A DNA stretch of 64,000 bases from Camillea tinctor. Lineage: Eukaryota > Ascomycota > Sordariomycetes > Xylariales > Xylariaceae. The DNA is taken from NCBI GenBank assembly GCA_022578605.1, contig MU394161.1, positions 18,833 to 82,832 of the forward strand, written 5' to 3'. Under the pieces are notes generated by a model. The model saw only the letters and a list, made by a program, of their open reading frames with translations. It was not told where the DNA came from and made no database searches. The first letter of the stretch is position 1. The number at the start of each line of letters is the position of its first letter. Shown one piece after another: positions 38,188-50,091 of the stretch. The position numbers and the translations under genes are program-made.

Positions 38188-39124
38188 AAAAGACCAACCT
38201 GAAGTCTAGACCACCACTTCGAAACTTCAGTGGGGGAGGCTTAGTGTCCCATGTGTATAAGGATAAAGCGAGATGAATATTATTTTAATTTTGTTTTATC
38301 ATAGCATTTCTGGTCGGTGAAAAAAAAGATAAAAAGAAAAGAATCTGGGAAGAGGAAAGAATGGGAAAAGGGGGAAAAGGGCAAAAGAGCGAATCCCTGT
38401 ATATCTGGCCATAATTATACAAGTTCGGCCTGCTACTGTATTGAATATACGAACCCTATAATATTGTGAATGACCGCACAAAATAAGAGAAAAGGGAATT
38501 ACTCGTTCGAAGCCTTGTTAGGTATGCTGTACACTGTTCTGGTGAAGAAATTATGATTAGTCGGTGGTATGCTTAGCGAGAATCGGAAGCTTAAATAGTA
38601 GTCGTGTTTCTACTGTCATGAATAAACCGGTAGTTGTTTGGAGCAGTGCAGTAGTAATTCCTCGTTAAAAGGGGTGGTGATGTTGGATTAAGGGGAGTGG
38701 ACTCGGAGACCTCATAGGAGAAAACTTAGTTTTCACACACAGGCATGTCACACTATATAAGACCTACGAACATAATCAGTAAGACAGGTAGGCAGGTCGA
38801 TAACATAGCGACATCACACTGCAGTCAATATAACGAGTAACTACGAAGTACCAGTCAAGCGCGATAATATAACGAGCGTGTATTCTTTTTTTCCATTCTC
38901 AAACCGAACCTCCCCCCTTTCCTCTCGTTTCCCTTCTCAACTAACATGTGTCTATCTATCCTATCTTATGTATGCTCATTTCACGTCCAGTTATAGCTTA
39001 GTTTAGGCCCTTAGGAGGAGCATTTGCTTTTTAGTTCTGGACGCGTAGGGCATATACGTCTCTCTCTCCCAGAACCCCTCATTCGGGGGGATCCGGGAAG
39101 AAGAAAAAAAAAGACGTATACACC
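38188..39124. terminator. Convergent 3' intergenic region
   Basis: The spacer between the 3' ends of the plus-strand Irc22-like gene and the minus-strand helicase. It should contain both polyadenylation regions. No gene is recognised. It is rich in A/T runs (for example TATTTTAATTTTG near 38279). Confidence 0.5.
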
Positions 39125-42100
39125 CTACGCGTCCAAACCATCGAGCTCGATGAGTTTCGTCACGGTCCGGATGACCTCGCTCTGCCTCACGTCGGCGTGC
39201 GGGTTGTTCACCTTGGTCGCGATGATGTTGTCCACCATGCCCCTGAGTCGCGACACGAGGACGCCGATGCGGGCCCAGCCGCGGAGTCTTTTTGAAACAA
39301 ACGGGGGGCCGTTCGTTAGTCGGGGTTGGTTTTTAAGGGGGGTGTAAGAGATGAAGGGAGGGATGCAAATAAGGGGAATAAGGGATAAGGGGAAAAGGGA
39401 AAAGGGAAAACATACCGTAGCCAACCATCTACTACTAATCCTCTACCCATGGTATCCAGCTCGATAGTCCCCGAGAAAAGGAGCAGCGTGAAAGCATTAA
39501 ACGCTATACCACCAAAGTTGAAATCAGCCCATCTAGAATCCAATAAAAAAAGAGGGGGGGGGGGGGGGAAGAGGGGGGGGGGCTATAGTAAAAAAGAATC
39601 TTACGCGTGAGATCCCGCACGAACACCTTGCTCGTAGAGATCATGCTAAAGTACGACACGAACGCGGCGCCGCCGGTGAAGCCCTGGCTGTCGAACAGGG
39701 TGCTGCTGGGGTGTATGAAGACGCGGCCGTGGTCGCGCGTGTAGTAGCGTATGGTGCGGGCCTCGGGGTCGAGCTCGACGGCGCCCGACACCGACGTGGC
39801 GAACTTCTTGTCGGGCAGCTGGATGCGGGCGATCTGGGGGGCGAACGCGGACGCCGTGAGCGCGCGGATCAGCGGCATAGAAGCAGCTTCTGACGAGGAA
39901 GAGGAGGAAGAGTTGGTTACTATGCCGATCTCGCCCAGGGCCGAGTAGTACTGCGCCCGCGTCGCGGAGATGTCCGAGAGCGTCTGGTAGGAGAGGAAGT
40001 TGTCATCGCAGAAGCCGCGGACGTGCCGCTGCGGCGCGCCCTCCTCCGCCAGCGCGCTCCACTGCTGGAACGCCCGTAGGTCCGTCAACAGGTCGCCGTC
40101 GCCGCGCGAGAACCGCATGCGCGCCTCCTTGGCTAGGTCGCGCTTGTCCGGGGGTGAGAGGAACGGGCTCTTGGTGCTCAGGATCGCCGCGATGGTGATG
40201 CTCTCGTCCAGGCACCCGAAGATGGCCCCGTATACCATGAGCTTTCCGCACCGGAGATCGGCCGGGATCATGGCGAGCTGCTGTCCGAGCGCGGTCAGCT
40301 CGTCGCCGTCAAGGGCGCCCATGCGCTGGAGCATGGTGATGGCATTCTCGACGGCGGCATCGGCCGGCGGCGTCGGTGTCCTTGCTAGGAAGCCGCTGAT
40401 GTCTCTGGTACCCATGGCCCGGACCGACAGACAGAGTTGCTCGAGAGGCACGCGGCGGATTTCGGGTTCTGGACGCTCTGCCATGCGGGCCTCGAGGCTC
40501 TTAGTGTACAGCTTGTAGCACTTTCCAGCTTGCACACGACCAGCACGTCCTCGTCTCTGTTTACAAGCAGCAAGGGAAGCCCATGTTTCCTCCAGCTTGC
40601 GCATATTGTTCTGAGGGTCGAAACTCGTCTCCTTTACCCTACCCGTGTCGATGACAGCAACGATATCATCAATTGTAATGGATGTCTCTGCTACGTTGGT
40701 GGCGACGACCACCTTTCGCTTTCCAGGCGGTGCGCTTGAGAACACCCGTCTCTGTTCTCGTGTATCCAAGGAGGCATGGAGAGGCAACACGTGCAGTGAT
40801 GTAACAGCTTTAAGCTGATTGACCGTCCGACTAATCTCAGCAACACCGGGCAAGAATATAAGAATGCCTCCTTTCTCTTTGCTATAGCTCAAGTCATAAT
40901 CAATAGCCTTGGTTGTTTCTACCAATAAGTTGTAGTTGATGCGAGCGCCTAGCCTCTGGATAGTCTTGTTAATCGGATCTTGTGCGGCAGATGTCCTATC
41001 ATTAGCATTCTCAGAATCGAAGAAACTGTCATCACGGAAATCTCGAGGGCCATGATCATCGATTCTGAAGTTGGTCATGCCAATGATATTGTCGAGGTAG
41101 TAATCATCGACTGGATACGTTCGACCAGCAATCTCAACCATCCCAACACCTAATCCTTCGGAGGTAAAGTAGTTTCTGAAGGTTGCAGCGTCCAGAGTAG
41201 CACTCATAAGCACAAGCTTGAGGTCCTTTCTCTGTTTTAATACATCACGAATGATGCTCAAGAGAAAGTCGGTATCAAGACTACGCTCGTGAACCTCATC
41301 AATGACGACATGGCTGACATCGGCAAGAGAGGCAACCACATCTTCAGTCTTGCCGCCCGAGGTCTGAAGGCGTCGCAGCAATACACCGGTGGTCACAAAG
41401 GTGATCTTGGTATTGGGACCTGCTTTATGCTCTCCACGGATGGAGTAACCAACTTCCCTGCCGAGTTGCGAGCAACGTTCTTCACTCACTCTATCTGCGA
41501 GTCCAAGTGCCGAAATCCTACGAGGTTGCGTGCAAATAATGCTCGTGGCATGGCCAAGCCCCTTGCTGTAGAGGTCGTCGAGGATGAATTGGACTGACTG
41601 TGTCGACTTTCCGGAACCTGTTTCACCAGCGATGATAGTAACCTGGTTTTGCAAGACAGTCTTGACCACTAGATCTCTTACCTGCCAGGCAGGTAGTCTT
41701 TGGCGCTGAGCGATCATCTTCTTCAAAGCCGGATCTTCTTGCCGTCTTAGCCATTCCTCCTTACTCCTATTGTCAATGCCTCGAGGCAGGGCCTTTGGAT
41801 GCCGAGCTTGCCTCCTTGCCGCAGACATGATGCTTCGTACCTCTGCAGCAGTTGACGCAACTCCGGATATTTCGCGCAGTTTCCCAGGTTGTTCGATAAT
41901 CCCATTGATATTTTGCTGGATCCAGTCAACCGCAAAGTATATTCTCATAGGCTCTTCGCTTAGAGATTCATTGAGGTAGGCGAGCGTTTTCTTGACCACG
42001 CTAAGCTTGATATACGATGGCAGGTCTGCCACCACGGACACAATGAGTTCTGCTGGGTATCGAGGCGACTTGCGAAACTGAGCGAAAGTTTCGATATCCT

Positions 42101-43605
42101 TTTTGGGGCCGTTCTTGACCGACTCGATACGTATCTGACAGACATCGTCGGATAATCGTTTAAAGTGGTCGCCAAAAACAGAACCAAGACTTTCCATCTC
42201 GTCATTCCAACATTCTTCCGGTGTACCGAATATCAGTGGCTCATCCTTGGTCTCAGTAGTCTGTGCGGAGTCACTGCCACTAGAGAGAAGAAAATGTTGC
42301 AGTGCTTCTGCGGTCCGTCCTTCATCTCCGTCATTCTCGTTAAACAGCTTTTTACAGAGTTCGGCAGAATATCCGGATTGAGAGAGCCTTTTGATGGCTG
42401 CCTCGCGTTTCAAGTCCTGGGTCGCCGCAACCGTGACACCAGCACTGTAGCTTTCTGGGAGAGCCCAGTTTGGCAGGTCGTCTTCAGGAACATGGATGAG
42501 AAGCCACTCAAGAGTCTCCTCTCGATCCTTGCACTCTTCCACGGCTTCTTCCACGTGGCTCCTTCGGAAGCCTGAGTTAATGAGTTCCTTGACGACGGCG
42601 TCCTTCTGGGACCGTGACATCTTCACACCATGGGGATTCCATAGGACTTCCCGTCGAAGTAGGTCCTCTAGTTGGGAGCGAGTCTTTCGGCCCATTTCAA
42701 TTTTTGGTACAGCAGTCCAGCCCTTCATGGGGTTGCCGCCACCACCACCACTGCCACCACCACCCGAGCTCGTCGCAGCGTTACTTCGGAGAACTAAGCC
42801 CGAGGCACCAGGCATGTTCTTTGCCTTCTCCCTGATGGCTTCCTGCTCTTTTCTCCTTTTCTCGGCAGCAGCCTTGTCACTCTCGCGCTGTTTCAGAGTA
42901 GCGAACGGGTCGGCATCATACATCCATGCTCGATCATTTTTTACATCTTCACGCTTCAAGGCTTCGAACTGCTTCCATAATGACTTGTAATCTGGAGGAA
43001 GCGTGGTATGGATATTCTTCATGCTACAAACTCGAAATAGGGCATAAGTAGCAGCAGCATGTCTTGCCTCTAGAGCGGTTTCCTTAGTCACGAGATGTTT
43101 ATAGTCCGGTGGTATTTTGAAAGGAGGCAATTTCTGGACCTCTTGGGTTTTGGGATTCTTGGCGCTAAGCTGGACGAAGTAAGAGAAGCCTTCGGAACCT
43201 CTGATCTAAAGACCCTTGCATTAACTAAATACATTCCCCCAGACCGAGGATCAAGCCGCTTACAGGTTGGTAGTCGGGCTTATCCCACTTCTGTCTCTGG
43301 CAGTGTTCTGAGAGTAGGTTCACAGGTAGTTTGCCCGTCCAACTGGAGCCTCCGATGATCTGCTTCACCGTGGGTTTGGGCAGGCCTGGTGCTACCGAGT
43401 CATCGGCCGGCCCCTTGCCTGGACCCGAGGAACTTTGCCCACCTTTCTTTGGTTTCGGATCCTTGGTAGAGTTGGTGAAGATTATGAAATCATCATCCTG
43501 AGGAGGAGGAGCAGCGTTTGCAGTAGCCTTACCCTTACCTTTCTTAGACGAACCACCCGAGGCCTGCGGTGGCGCGGTGGCCTTCTCCTTCCCTTTTTTG
43601 ACCAT
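39125..43605 (-). CDS. DEAH/RHA-family RNA helicase with UBA and RWD domains (DHX57/YLR419W-like)
   Basis: Four exons (43605-43264, 43205-39605, 39503-39416, 39287-39125) give 1397 residues, and phases all close. The order is a Lys/Gly-rich disordered N-terminus, UBA-like helices near residues 300-345 (SGFRRSHVEEAVEEC) and 380-420, and an RWD domain near 440-550 (ECWNDEMESLGSVFGD). The helicase core has Walker A GETGSGKST near 640, the motif II variant DEVH, SATLDAATF, and QRRGRAGRVQAGKCYKLY. HA2 and OB-fold domains follow to the end (RDLTPFNAFTLLLFSG across intron 2). The family unwinds RNA and is linked to ribosome and RNA handling; the combination UBA-RWD-DEAH matches YLR419W and DHX57. 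Motif II reads DEVH rather than DEAH. Intron 2 contains long G runs. Confidence 0.88.
39554..39582. repeat. Two poly-G runs inside helicase intron 2
   Basis: Fifteen G at 39554-39568 and ten G at 39573-39582 on the plus strand, that is, C runs in the transcribed sense of the minus-strand gene, within the 101-bp intron 39504-39604. Confidence 0.9.
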
Positions 43606-44468
43606 AATGAGCCATCAGGGTGATCCGGAGATGTTGTAAAAATTTACTTGCCACTGGTAGTTGGAAGGGTGAACATTGAAAGAGTTAGAAGCCCGTGATT
43701 GAGTTAAGCAGGGGGGACAGGGTCTTATATAGGTACTCCCTACCTAAGGTCTCGGCTTAGGTAAGACTTTTTTCTCAATCTACTACTAATACTGAAAATT
43801 GGAATACATTTAGCCCGGGGAATACCCGGCTATCATTCACTGTTGGTTAGTAGTGCATTCGTCTTGATAAGAGCATAATAGCAATGCCACACTGTATAAC
43901 TTATCCTTATCCTACAGGAGCTCTAGGTTAGCTCCCCACTAATGGTCCGCGCGAATCAGCTGCTGGCGGGGTAGCTTTTATGTAGGTACATACCTGTGAA
44001 TGAGTATGTATGTCACCTATGTAGGTCTGAGAAGGTGTAGTAGTAGTGTGCTAGCTCAGGTTGCATGCCTAGTTAAAAGGTGCTTCATCACAACTGCCAA
44101 CTGCCAACTACACACCTGCACTTACACCACTTACACCAACCCCTATATATATGTGCTTATATATAAGTATCTACCTATACACTTCCAACTCCCCTAATCC
44201 ATGATATCTAAGCTTCATCTCTTCAAATTTACCCACTCACCAAATAACACGTACCTAATGTTGAAACGTGGTCTACGTGCGTAAGTAGGTAACTCACCGG
44301 CTTACTATTGTTTCGGTTGTATATAATCACCGAACTCAGATTACTATCAGGTTCTGCATAAGCACACCACTGCCATCGTCGCTACCGACTCGTGATATAG
44401 TTTTGGGTCCTCTCCGCTTCCTCTCTAAGAAATACTATCATTGGAAAACCCCCACGTCTCGAAACAAA
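43606..44468. promoter_or_regulatory. Divergent intergenic region, helicase and aprataxin-like gene
   Basis: An 863-bp spacer between two genes transcribed away from each other, so it contains both promoters. A TTGTATATAATC sequence near 44316-44327 could act as a TATA element about 145 bp before the ATG at 44469. No other motif is identified. Confidence 0.45.
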
Positions 44469-45400
44469 ATGGCAGACTCGGAAGACGCAATCACCCAGGA
44501 AGAAATCGAAGGCATCGCGCCCGCGCCATTCCCCGCCGCAACAGATGCCGCCCCCAGTGTAAGCCAGGGCACGAAGCGCAACGCGTGTAAGTCCCCTGTG
44601 CCCCAGTCTACTATCCAGATCAACTAACCATCACTGCCCCACCACGCAAAAAAGTCACAGAGCTCATGGCGCCCCGGCCGAAGAAGCCCTCCACCTCGGA
44701 AGAAGCCGGGGAATCGGCGGTGGTGTCGCGGGGGAAATCCTTCGCGAGGCGCGACGGGCTGGGCGCGTACATCGAGGACCCGGGGTCGCACGCGCAGGCG
44801 GTGATCTTCCACAACGAGGACTTCGTCGCGATCCACGACAAGTACCCGAAGGCGAGCGTGCACACACTACTGCTACCGCGGTCGGCGGCGCACCGGCGGC
44901 AGCACCCGTTCGACGCGTTCTCGGACGCGGGGTTCCTGGCGGCGGTGCGCGCGGAGACGGCGCGGCTGCGGCGCCACGTGGGCAAGGAGCTGCAGCGGCG
45001 GTACGGGCGGTACAGCGCGCGGGACCGGCGGCGCGAGGCGGTGCTCGACGGCGAGGAGGAGGCCGCGGAGCTGCCGCCGGGCCGCGACTGGGAGGCCGAG
45101 GTGCGCGTGGGCGTGCATGCGCACCCGTCGATGCACGACCTGCATGTGCATGTGCTGGCGCCAGATATGGTGTCCGAGTGCATGCGCCACAAGAAGCATT
45201 ACCTCTCGTTCAGCACGCCGTTCCTCGTCGACGTGGCGGATTTCCCCCTGGCGGAGGACGACCCCCGCCGCCACCCCGGCCGGGAGGGGTACCTCAGTTG
45301 GGACCTGCAGTGCTGGCGTTGCGGTGAGAACTTTGGAAATAAGTTCAAGCAGCTCAAGGACCACTTGGCTTTGGAATTCGAGATGTGGAAGAAGGAATGA
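44469..45400 (+). CDS. Aprataxin-like DNA 5'-adenylate hydrolase (Hnt3)
   Basis: Two exons (44469-44586, 44655-45400) give 287 residues. The enzyme removes AMP from 5' ends of DNA left by aborted ligation, in the nucleus. It has the HIT-superfamily core: DKYPKASVHTLLLPR, then the triad-bearing HPSMHDLHVHVLA, where HxHxH is the active-site motif. The C-terminal zinc finger follows (CWRCGENFGNKFKQLKDH with Cys, Cys and His ligands). The peptide RNAFTELMAP, formed exactly across the splice, confirms the intron. I chose the ATG at 44469 (MADSED) over the upstream ATG at 44403, which adds a leader-like segment. Exon 2 is strongly GC-rich. The central region contains an Arg/Glu-rich insertion (residues about 150-180). 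Confidence 0.87.
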
Positions 45401-46404
45401 AGGCAGACCTTTCCTTACCCTCCTCCACCTCAATGTACGTTACGATGGCGTCTTCATGTTGGGTAATGTAGCAAAGAACCCTCTGCGTCAGTTGGGTGGA
45501 GTGGAAGCTTTTGATATATACTGTTAGATATTTGCCCAGGCCTGTCATGGACTTGGCGGAGCCCGGAACTTGAAAAGGGGGGTTTGGGTTACAAGCTTAC
45601 AAGTCTAGATCGTAGTCTAGATTGTACTGCAACGCACCCTGCCTGCATTGGGTTTAAACGTAATACCAACAGAATGGAATTGCCTATTCACTTATTGTCA
45701 AACTAGGAATGCGACAGACCCCGGACGGCAAGATTTGCACACCTTGTCACCGAAGTGTCCGAATTCTTGTCCACCACTTACATAGTAGTAAACGCCAACA
45801 CGTCAAGTCACACATTAATTCATATTCAGAGTTGACCAGTGAACCGGATGAAGTCAGTCAGTCAGTCATGGACCTTTGGGTAGTTATTGACCGAGAAAAA
45901 AAAAAGAACTCAAAACGAAGAGCAGGCGATAGAGACGAAGAAAAAAGCCCCTCTCAAATATACACATATCCTTTCCATTTGCAGAGAAACGCCGGCACAC
46001 AAAATCCCTTCGTTCCAATAGCCTCTTCCCCCTTCCGCGCGCGTTACGCGCACGCGTGTGTGCAAAGACAATTGTTTGTTTATGTCTGGTTTATTTTTTA
46101 AGAGAAAAAAAAAGATGCTCGACCCTCCCGATGTTTCCAGTACGCTCTCTCTCTCTCTCTCATGCTCACTCGCAGGCACTCAGCCATTCACACATCCTCG
46201 AAGACGAGATGTCATCTCGTCCCCTAAATACCACTTATCCTCCGTAAGGCACTGGCAAAGATGCCCGGAACATAGGCCGGTGGGGCGACATTCTATTCGT
46301 CCTGCGGAGGACGCCTCGGTCAGCCAAAGGAAGGAGGTTTGAAGTTTCGTCTTTTTTTTCTTCTTCTTTTTCTTATATTGCATAAAGGGGTAAAAATTAA
46401 CCTA
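45401..46404. other. Convergent 3' intergenic region
   Basis: The spacer between the 3' ends of the aprataxin-like gene and the AT-hook gene. Short frames here are without family resemblance. It contains a TC dinucleotide run (46144-46161). Confidence 0.55.
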
Positions 46405-47093
46405 TTATACCTCTAGATCAGGGAGCACATCGTCTTCCTCAACATTCTCTGCATCTTCATCCATCGCAAGGTCGGCATCGGCTGGGCTATCTATAAATTG
46501 GAAAGGAGTTCTGGTTAGTGTACTAGTTTTTATGAATGGAATCTTTATTTTTTATTTTTTTTGAAAAAAAAAAAATTTAGGTGAAGGGGTAAAGGGGGGA
46601 ATGCGCCCAAGTCGCGCGTGTATAAGCACCTTTTTCACTTACCGTCGGCTTCGGCGTCCTTGTCGTCCTCGGCCTCTTCCTCATCCTCTTCTTCCTCCTC
46701 GTCCTCAGGCTCCTCAGCAACAACCTCGCTCTTCCGCGGGCGTCCCCTGCCCGGGGTGGACTTCTTGGTCTTGGAGGCGGATGACTTGGCCGACTTAGGG
46801 GTAGCGGCAGCCTTCTTCGGGGTGGTAGACTTGCCGGCGGGTCTGCCGCGACCGCGTCCGGTGCCAGCAGGGCGGGCAGCTGCCTTGGCCGTGGCCTTCT
46901 TCACACCGCCACCGCTTCCGGGAGGGCGACCGCGGGGACGACCGGTAGGGACCTTCTTGGGTTGCGCCGCGATGCCGTTCTTAGGGGGCCGGCCACGACC
47001 GCGCTTGACGGGGTTCTCAGGATCGGTAGTAGACTTCACCGATGTGCCATTCTCTTTGGCGGCTCCTCCGCGCGATGGTCGAGAGGGTGCCAT
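46405..47093 (-). CDS. AT-hook DNA-binding protein (HMGA-like)
   Basis: Two exons (47093-46643, 46490-46405) give 178 residues. It is a small, highly basic, disordered protein with at least four AT-hook motifs built on the GRP core: RGRGRPPKN, TGRPRGRPPGS, GRGRGRPAGK and GRGRPRKS. AT hooks bind the minor groove of AT-rich DNA, so a chromatin role in the nucleus is likely. After the Lys/Ala/Ser-rich linkers the protein turns strongly acidic (EEPEDEEEEEDEEEAEDD), and the second exon continues the acidic tail, ending DVLPDLEV. Basic hooks plus an acidic tail is the HMGA layout. A 32-bp AT palindrome lies just upstream of the start codon. Confidence 0.85.
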
Positions 47094-47108
47094 AATTTAT
47101 ATTTATTT

Positions 47109-47140
47109 ATTTTTTGAATTAATTAATTAATTCAAAAAAT
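47109..47140. promoter_or_regulatory. 32-bp perfect AT palindrome before the AT-hook gene
   Basis: The sequence is an exact inverted repeat centred on TTAATTAATTAA, flanked by GAATTAA/TTAATTC arms and A/T ends. It lies 16-47 bp upstream of the minus-strand start codon, so it is in the 5' leader or core promoter. As RNA it could form a hairpin; as DNA it is a good AT-hook site. Function is inference. Confidence 0.75.
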
Positions 47141-50091
47141 TAATTCGTCAAAAAATTCAGTATAGGATAATGCGGATTTTTGTGAATTGATTTGGGTGGG
47201 AAAAAATTGGCAAAAAATGGACAATGGATGGATTGTGGTGGTTAGGGTGGTTTGGGGGTGGTTTGAAAGGAGGAAAAGTGAGAAAAGAGAGAAAACGGAG
47301 TCGGAAAGTTGTGGTTGTTTATGATGGGGGAAAAGAAAAGAGGAAAAAAAAAAAAAAAAAAAAAAAAAAGGAAGAAACAGCACTTAGAGCTTCAACTTGC
47401 TTGTTGCTGCTTCCTGGTACGCTAGACGCGCCTGATCTCGCGTGTTTGGGTGGTCCGAGCGTCAAATGAATTAATTTTTTAAACATATTTCCCTCTTATT
47501 AATTTTCTTTTTTTTCTTTTTTTTCTTTTCTTTTTCTTTTCTTTTTTCTTTTTTTCATCCTTTTATTTTTAATTCCTCTTTCCTTGTCCCATCCATCGCA
47601 TCCGTTTTTTTGCTTTTACCAAACTTGTCGCACTTCCTTTTTCGTAAAACCCCTGTTCCATTCTTGTTTGACACTACATCAGGTTACTTACCTCTTTACC
47701 TATCTACCTACTTAGGTACATACCTAGGTATATTTCCTTTACAAACAGGGAATTTAACACGAAAAGGGGAAAAGAAAAAAAAAGAGGATAGGCTAATTGA
47801 GAAAAATACAATCAAATGATAGTAACCTAGGGTTATTCAAAAATAAAATAAAGTAAAATAAAAATAAATAATCATAATTATAATGATAATGACTTATACC
47901 CCCTCGCATGTCTAATATTCAACAATTCTCTTCAATGTCTAACTTTGTCTTTAATTGTCATATTTTATCTAATTTTATTTTATTTTTATATCTGCACCTA
48001 TCCAATAACACATTGTTAAGAATCATCCATGGGGAAAATCAAAGTCTTGGCCTGTAGCCGTGGTGTGTTGTATCTTGTCCAACACTACCTACCTTATACC
48101 CAAATAGGGTAACTGGTTATTTTGGGTTCCATCCATCCTATTTACCTCCTACTTCACCCCCTTATTTAGAGTTCAGTCGGTTGGAAAAGCCAAATCAATC
48201 AGGATTGTCCCAAAGCCTCATCCCATGTGCACCGCATATGAGAATAGCCATTGACAAAATGTGGTATTACTATATGTTTGTGTCTAACCTAGTACATTCC
48301 ATGTCTACTGAATTCATAGACATAAAACTATACGTACCTAGGTAGGTAGCATTCAGTAATGATTACCTAACGTATCGCTAGGATAGGGGCAGCCTAGATG
48401 GCATGTATATTTATAGGTTAAATTCATCCAATATTGATCGATTGCTCATGAAATGATCTATCATTAAGTTACTTTCACGATGTAGATAAAAACCTTAGTT
48501 TAATAGACAGTTAAACCTTAAATGTTTCTTACCCACCCCGAACATTATCTCAGTTCGACTAGACGACTAACGTGGAGAATATCGATCCATCTTCCCTTAA
48601 CCTCATAAGTACATCTTGCCCTTCCTTATACAGACAAAGAGAGGAAACTCGGAGAAGTGCTGTGATATACGAAGGTCAGTAATCATACATATATATGTGC
48701 TATTATATCGTTGAGAACAAAGCTCAGAGACTTCAATGAACCCCTTTTCTCCCTAGCTTTGATATCTTTCCTCTTATTCTTGGCATGCTATATGTCTTTC
48801 TGAAATCATGTCTCACGGCGGGAATCACAATCGCACACCACTTCCAAGCTCTAGGGATCGTCACAAGGTGTATGCCAATAGAAAAAAGGAGATGTATTGG
48901 GTATCATCAAAACATCTAATAGAGAGAAAGATAAAAATATGAAGAAAAATCAAATAATAACACTCAATAGTAATAACAACGATAAAATCGAAGATAGCAA
49001 GAGGGAGGTCCGTCTTAGCCCCCCCTCCTCACTCAAACCGGCCCAGCAAGTTTAGAGAAGCTCGAACTCCTCACTCCCACCCAATCAGGCCTGGTAGATA
49101 TCGCCGTCCGCTGGTCCTCAAAAAAAGTATTCTCCTCCCCTCCTTTCTCCCTTCCTTTCCATTCTTCAAAAAAAGAGTTTGATCAAAATAATCTGGGGGA
49201 AGAAAAAAATTGCAAATCAAACAAAATCACCGCCGTGCCCCTTTTCCCCTCCAAACCCCCTTTTCCCCAATCTCCCCGGTAGCGCCACAGAAATATCCGC
49301 CTTTTTCTCCTCTAGGCCCACGTTTTTTGGTCTTGTCTTCTGCATGTCTTTCTCTTTCCTTTCTTTTTTTCATTGAGACCTATCGGAATCTTTCTCCTGT
49401 CCCCCCCCTCATCCCTAGAACCCCTTATGCAAGAAAGAAATGTACCTGCATAAATGTCTTCCCCCCCTCGTTTTGCCCTACCCCTTTTTTTTCGGTGAGC
49501 CGGAGAAATGCAAGATCGTAAATATCGGAGTCTTTTGAATTACGCTCATATCGTTTAGGGGAAAATAAAAATAAAATTCGTTGCTTGGGTGGAGAGAAAT
49601 GGTCGTTCGGAGTCGATAAGCCATACATTCATAACGTGTCCCTGTCGTAGTGGCATCGTGCGCTTCGTCGAATGTGAGAAGAGGGAGGACGACAGATGTT
49701 TCAAATGGCAGTTGTCGCCTGAGCGAGTCCTCAGGGGTCGCTGTTCGCCGGTGTTAGTTCGTACCTGCGGCTGTTCCGGAGAAGCGTGAGAACAAGATCT
49801 CGTGTCCGGCCTGGAGAACCCGTTTATCTGGGAGGCCATGATCCCACACTAGGCGTTCTATGCGGGAGGAAACCCCCGACGTCAGTTAGTGGCTAGCCCC
49901 AGGCGTTGCGGTCGATTCTATAGCACTTGTCCAGTCCAATGTAGCCTGCCTCATTAACATGCAATTCAGGACCAGGCCGCGAGCGTCAACCGACTCGCGT
50001 CCGTGAAACTATCAGGTACCGCGAACAGATGAGGGCTGGAGGGATTATCCGCAGGGCGTAAAGTTCGTTCTTCGACAGCGGGCGGGGGCCC
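47141..50091. other. Gene-poor spacer with A- and T-rich tracts
   Basis: About 3 kb without a recognisable gene. It contains a poly-A run at 47345-47369, long T/C tracts at 47500-47560, and two TACCTAGGTA palindromes at 47721 and 48335. The portion next to 47141 should be the AT-hook gene promoter. Confidence 0.55.
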
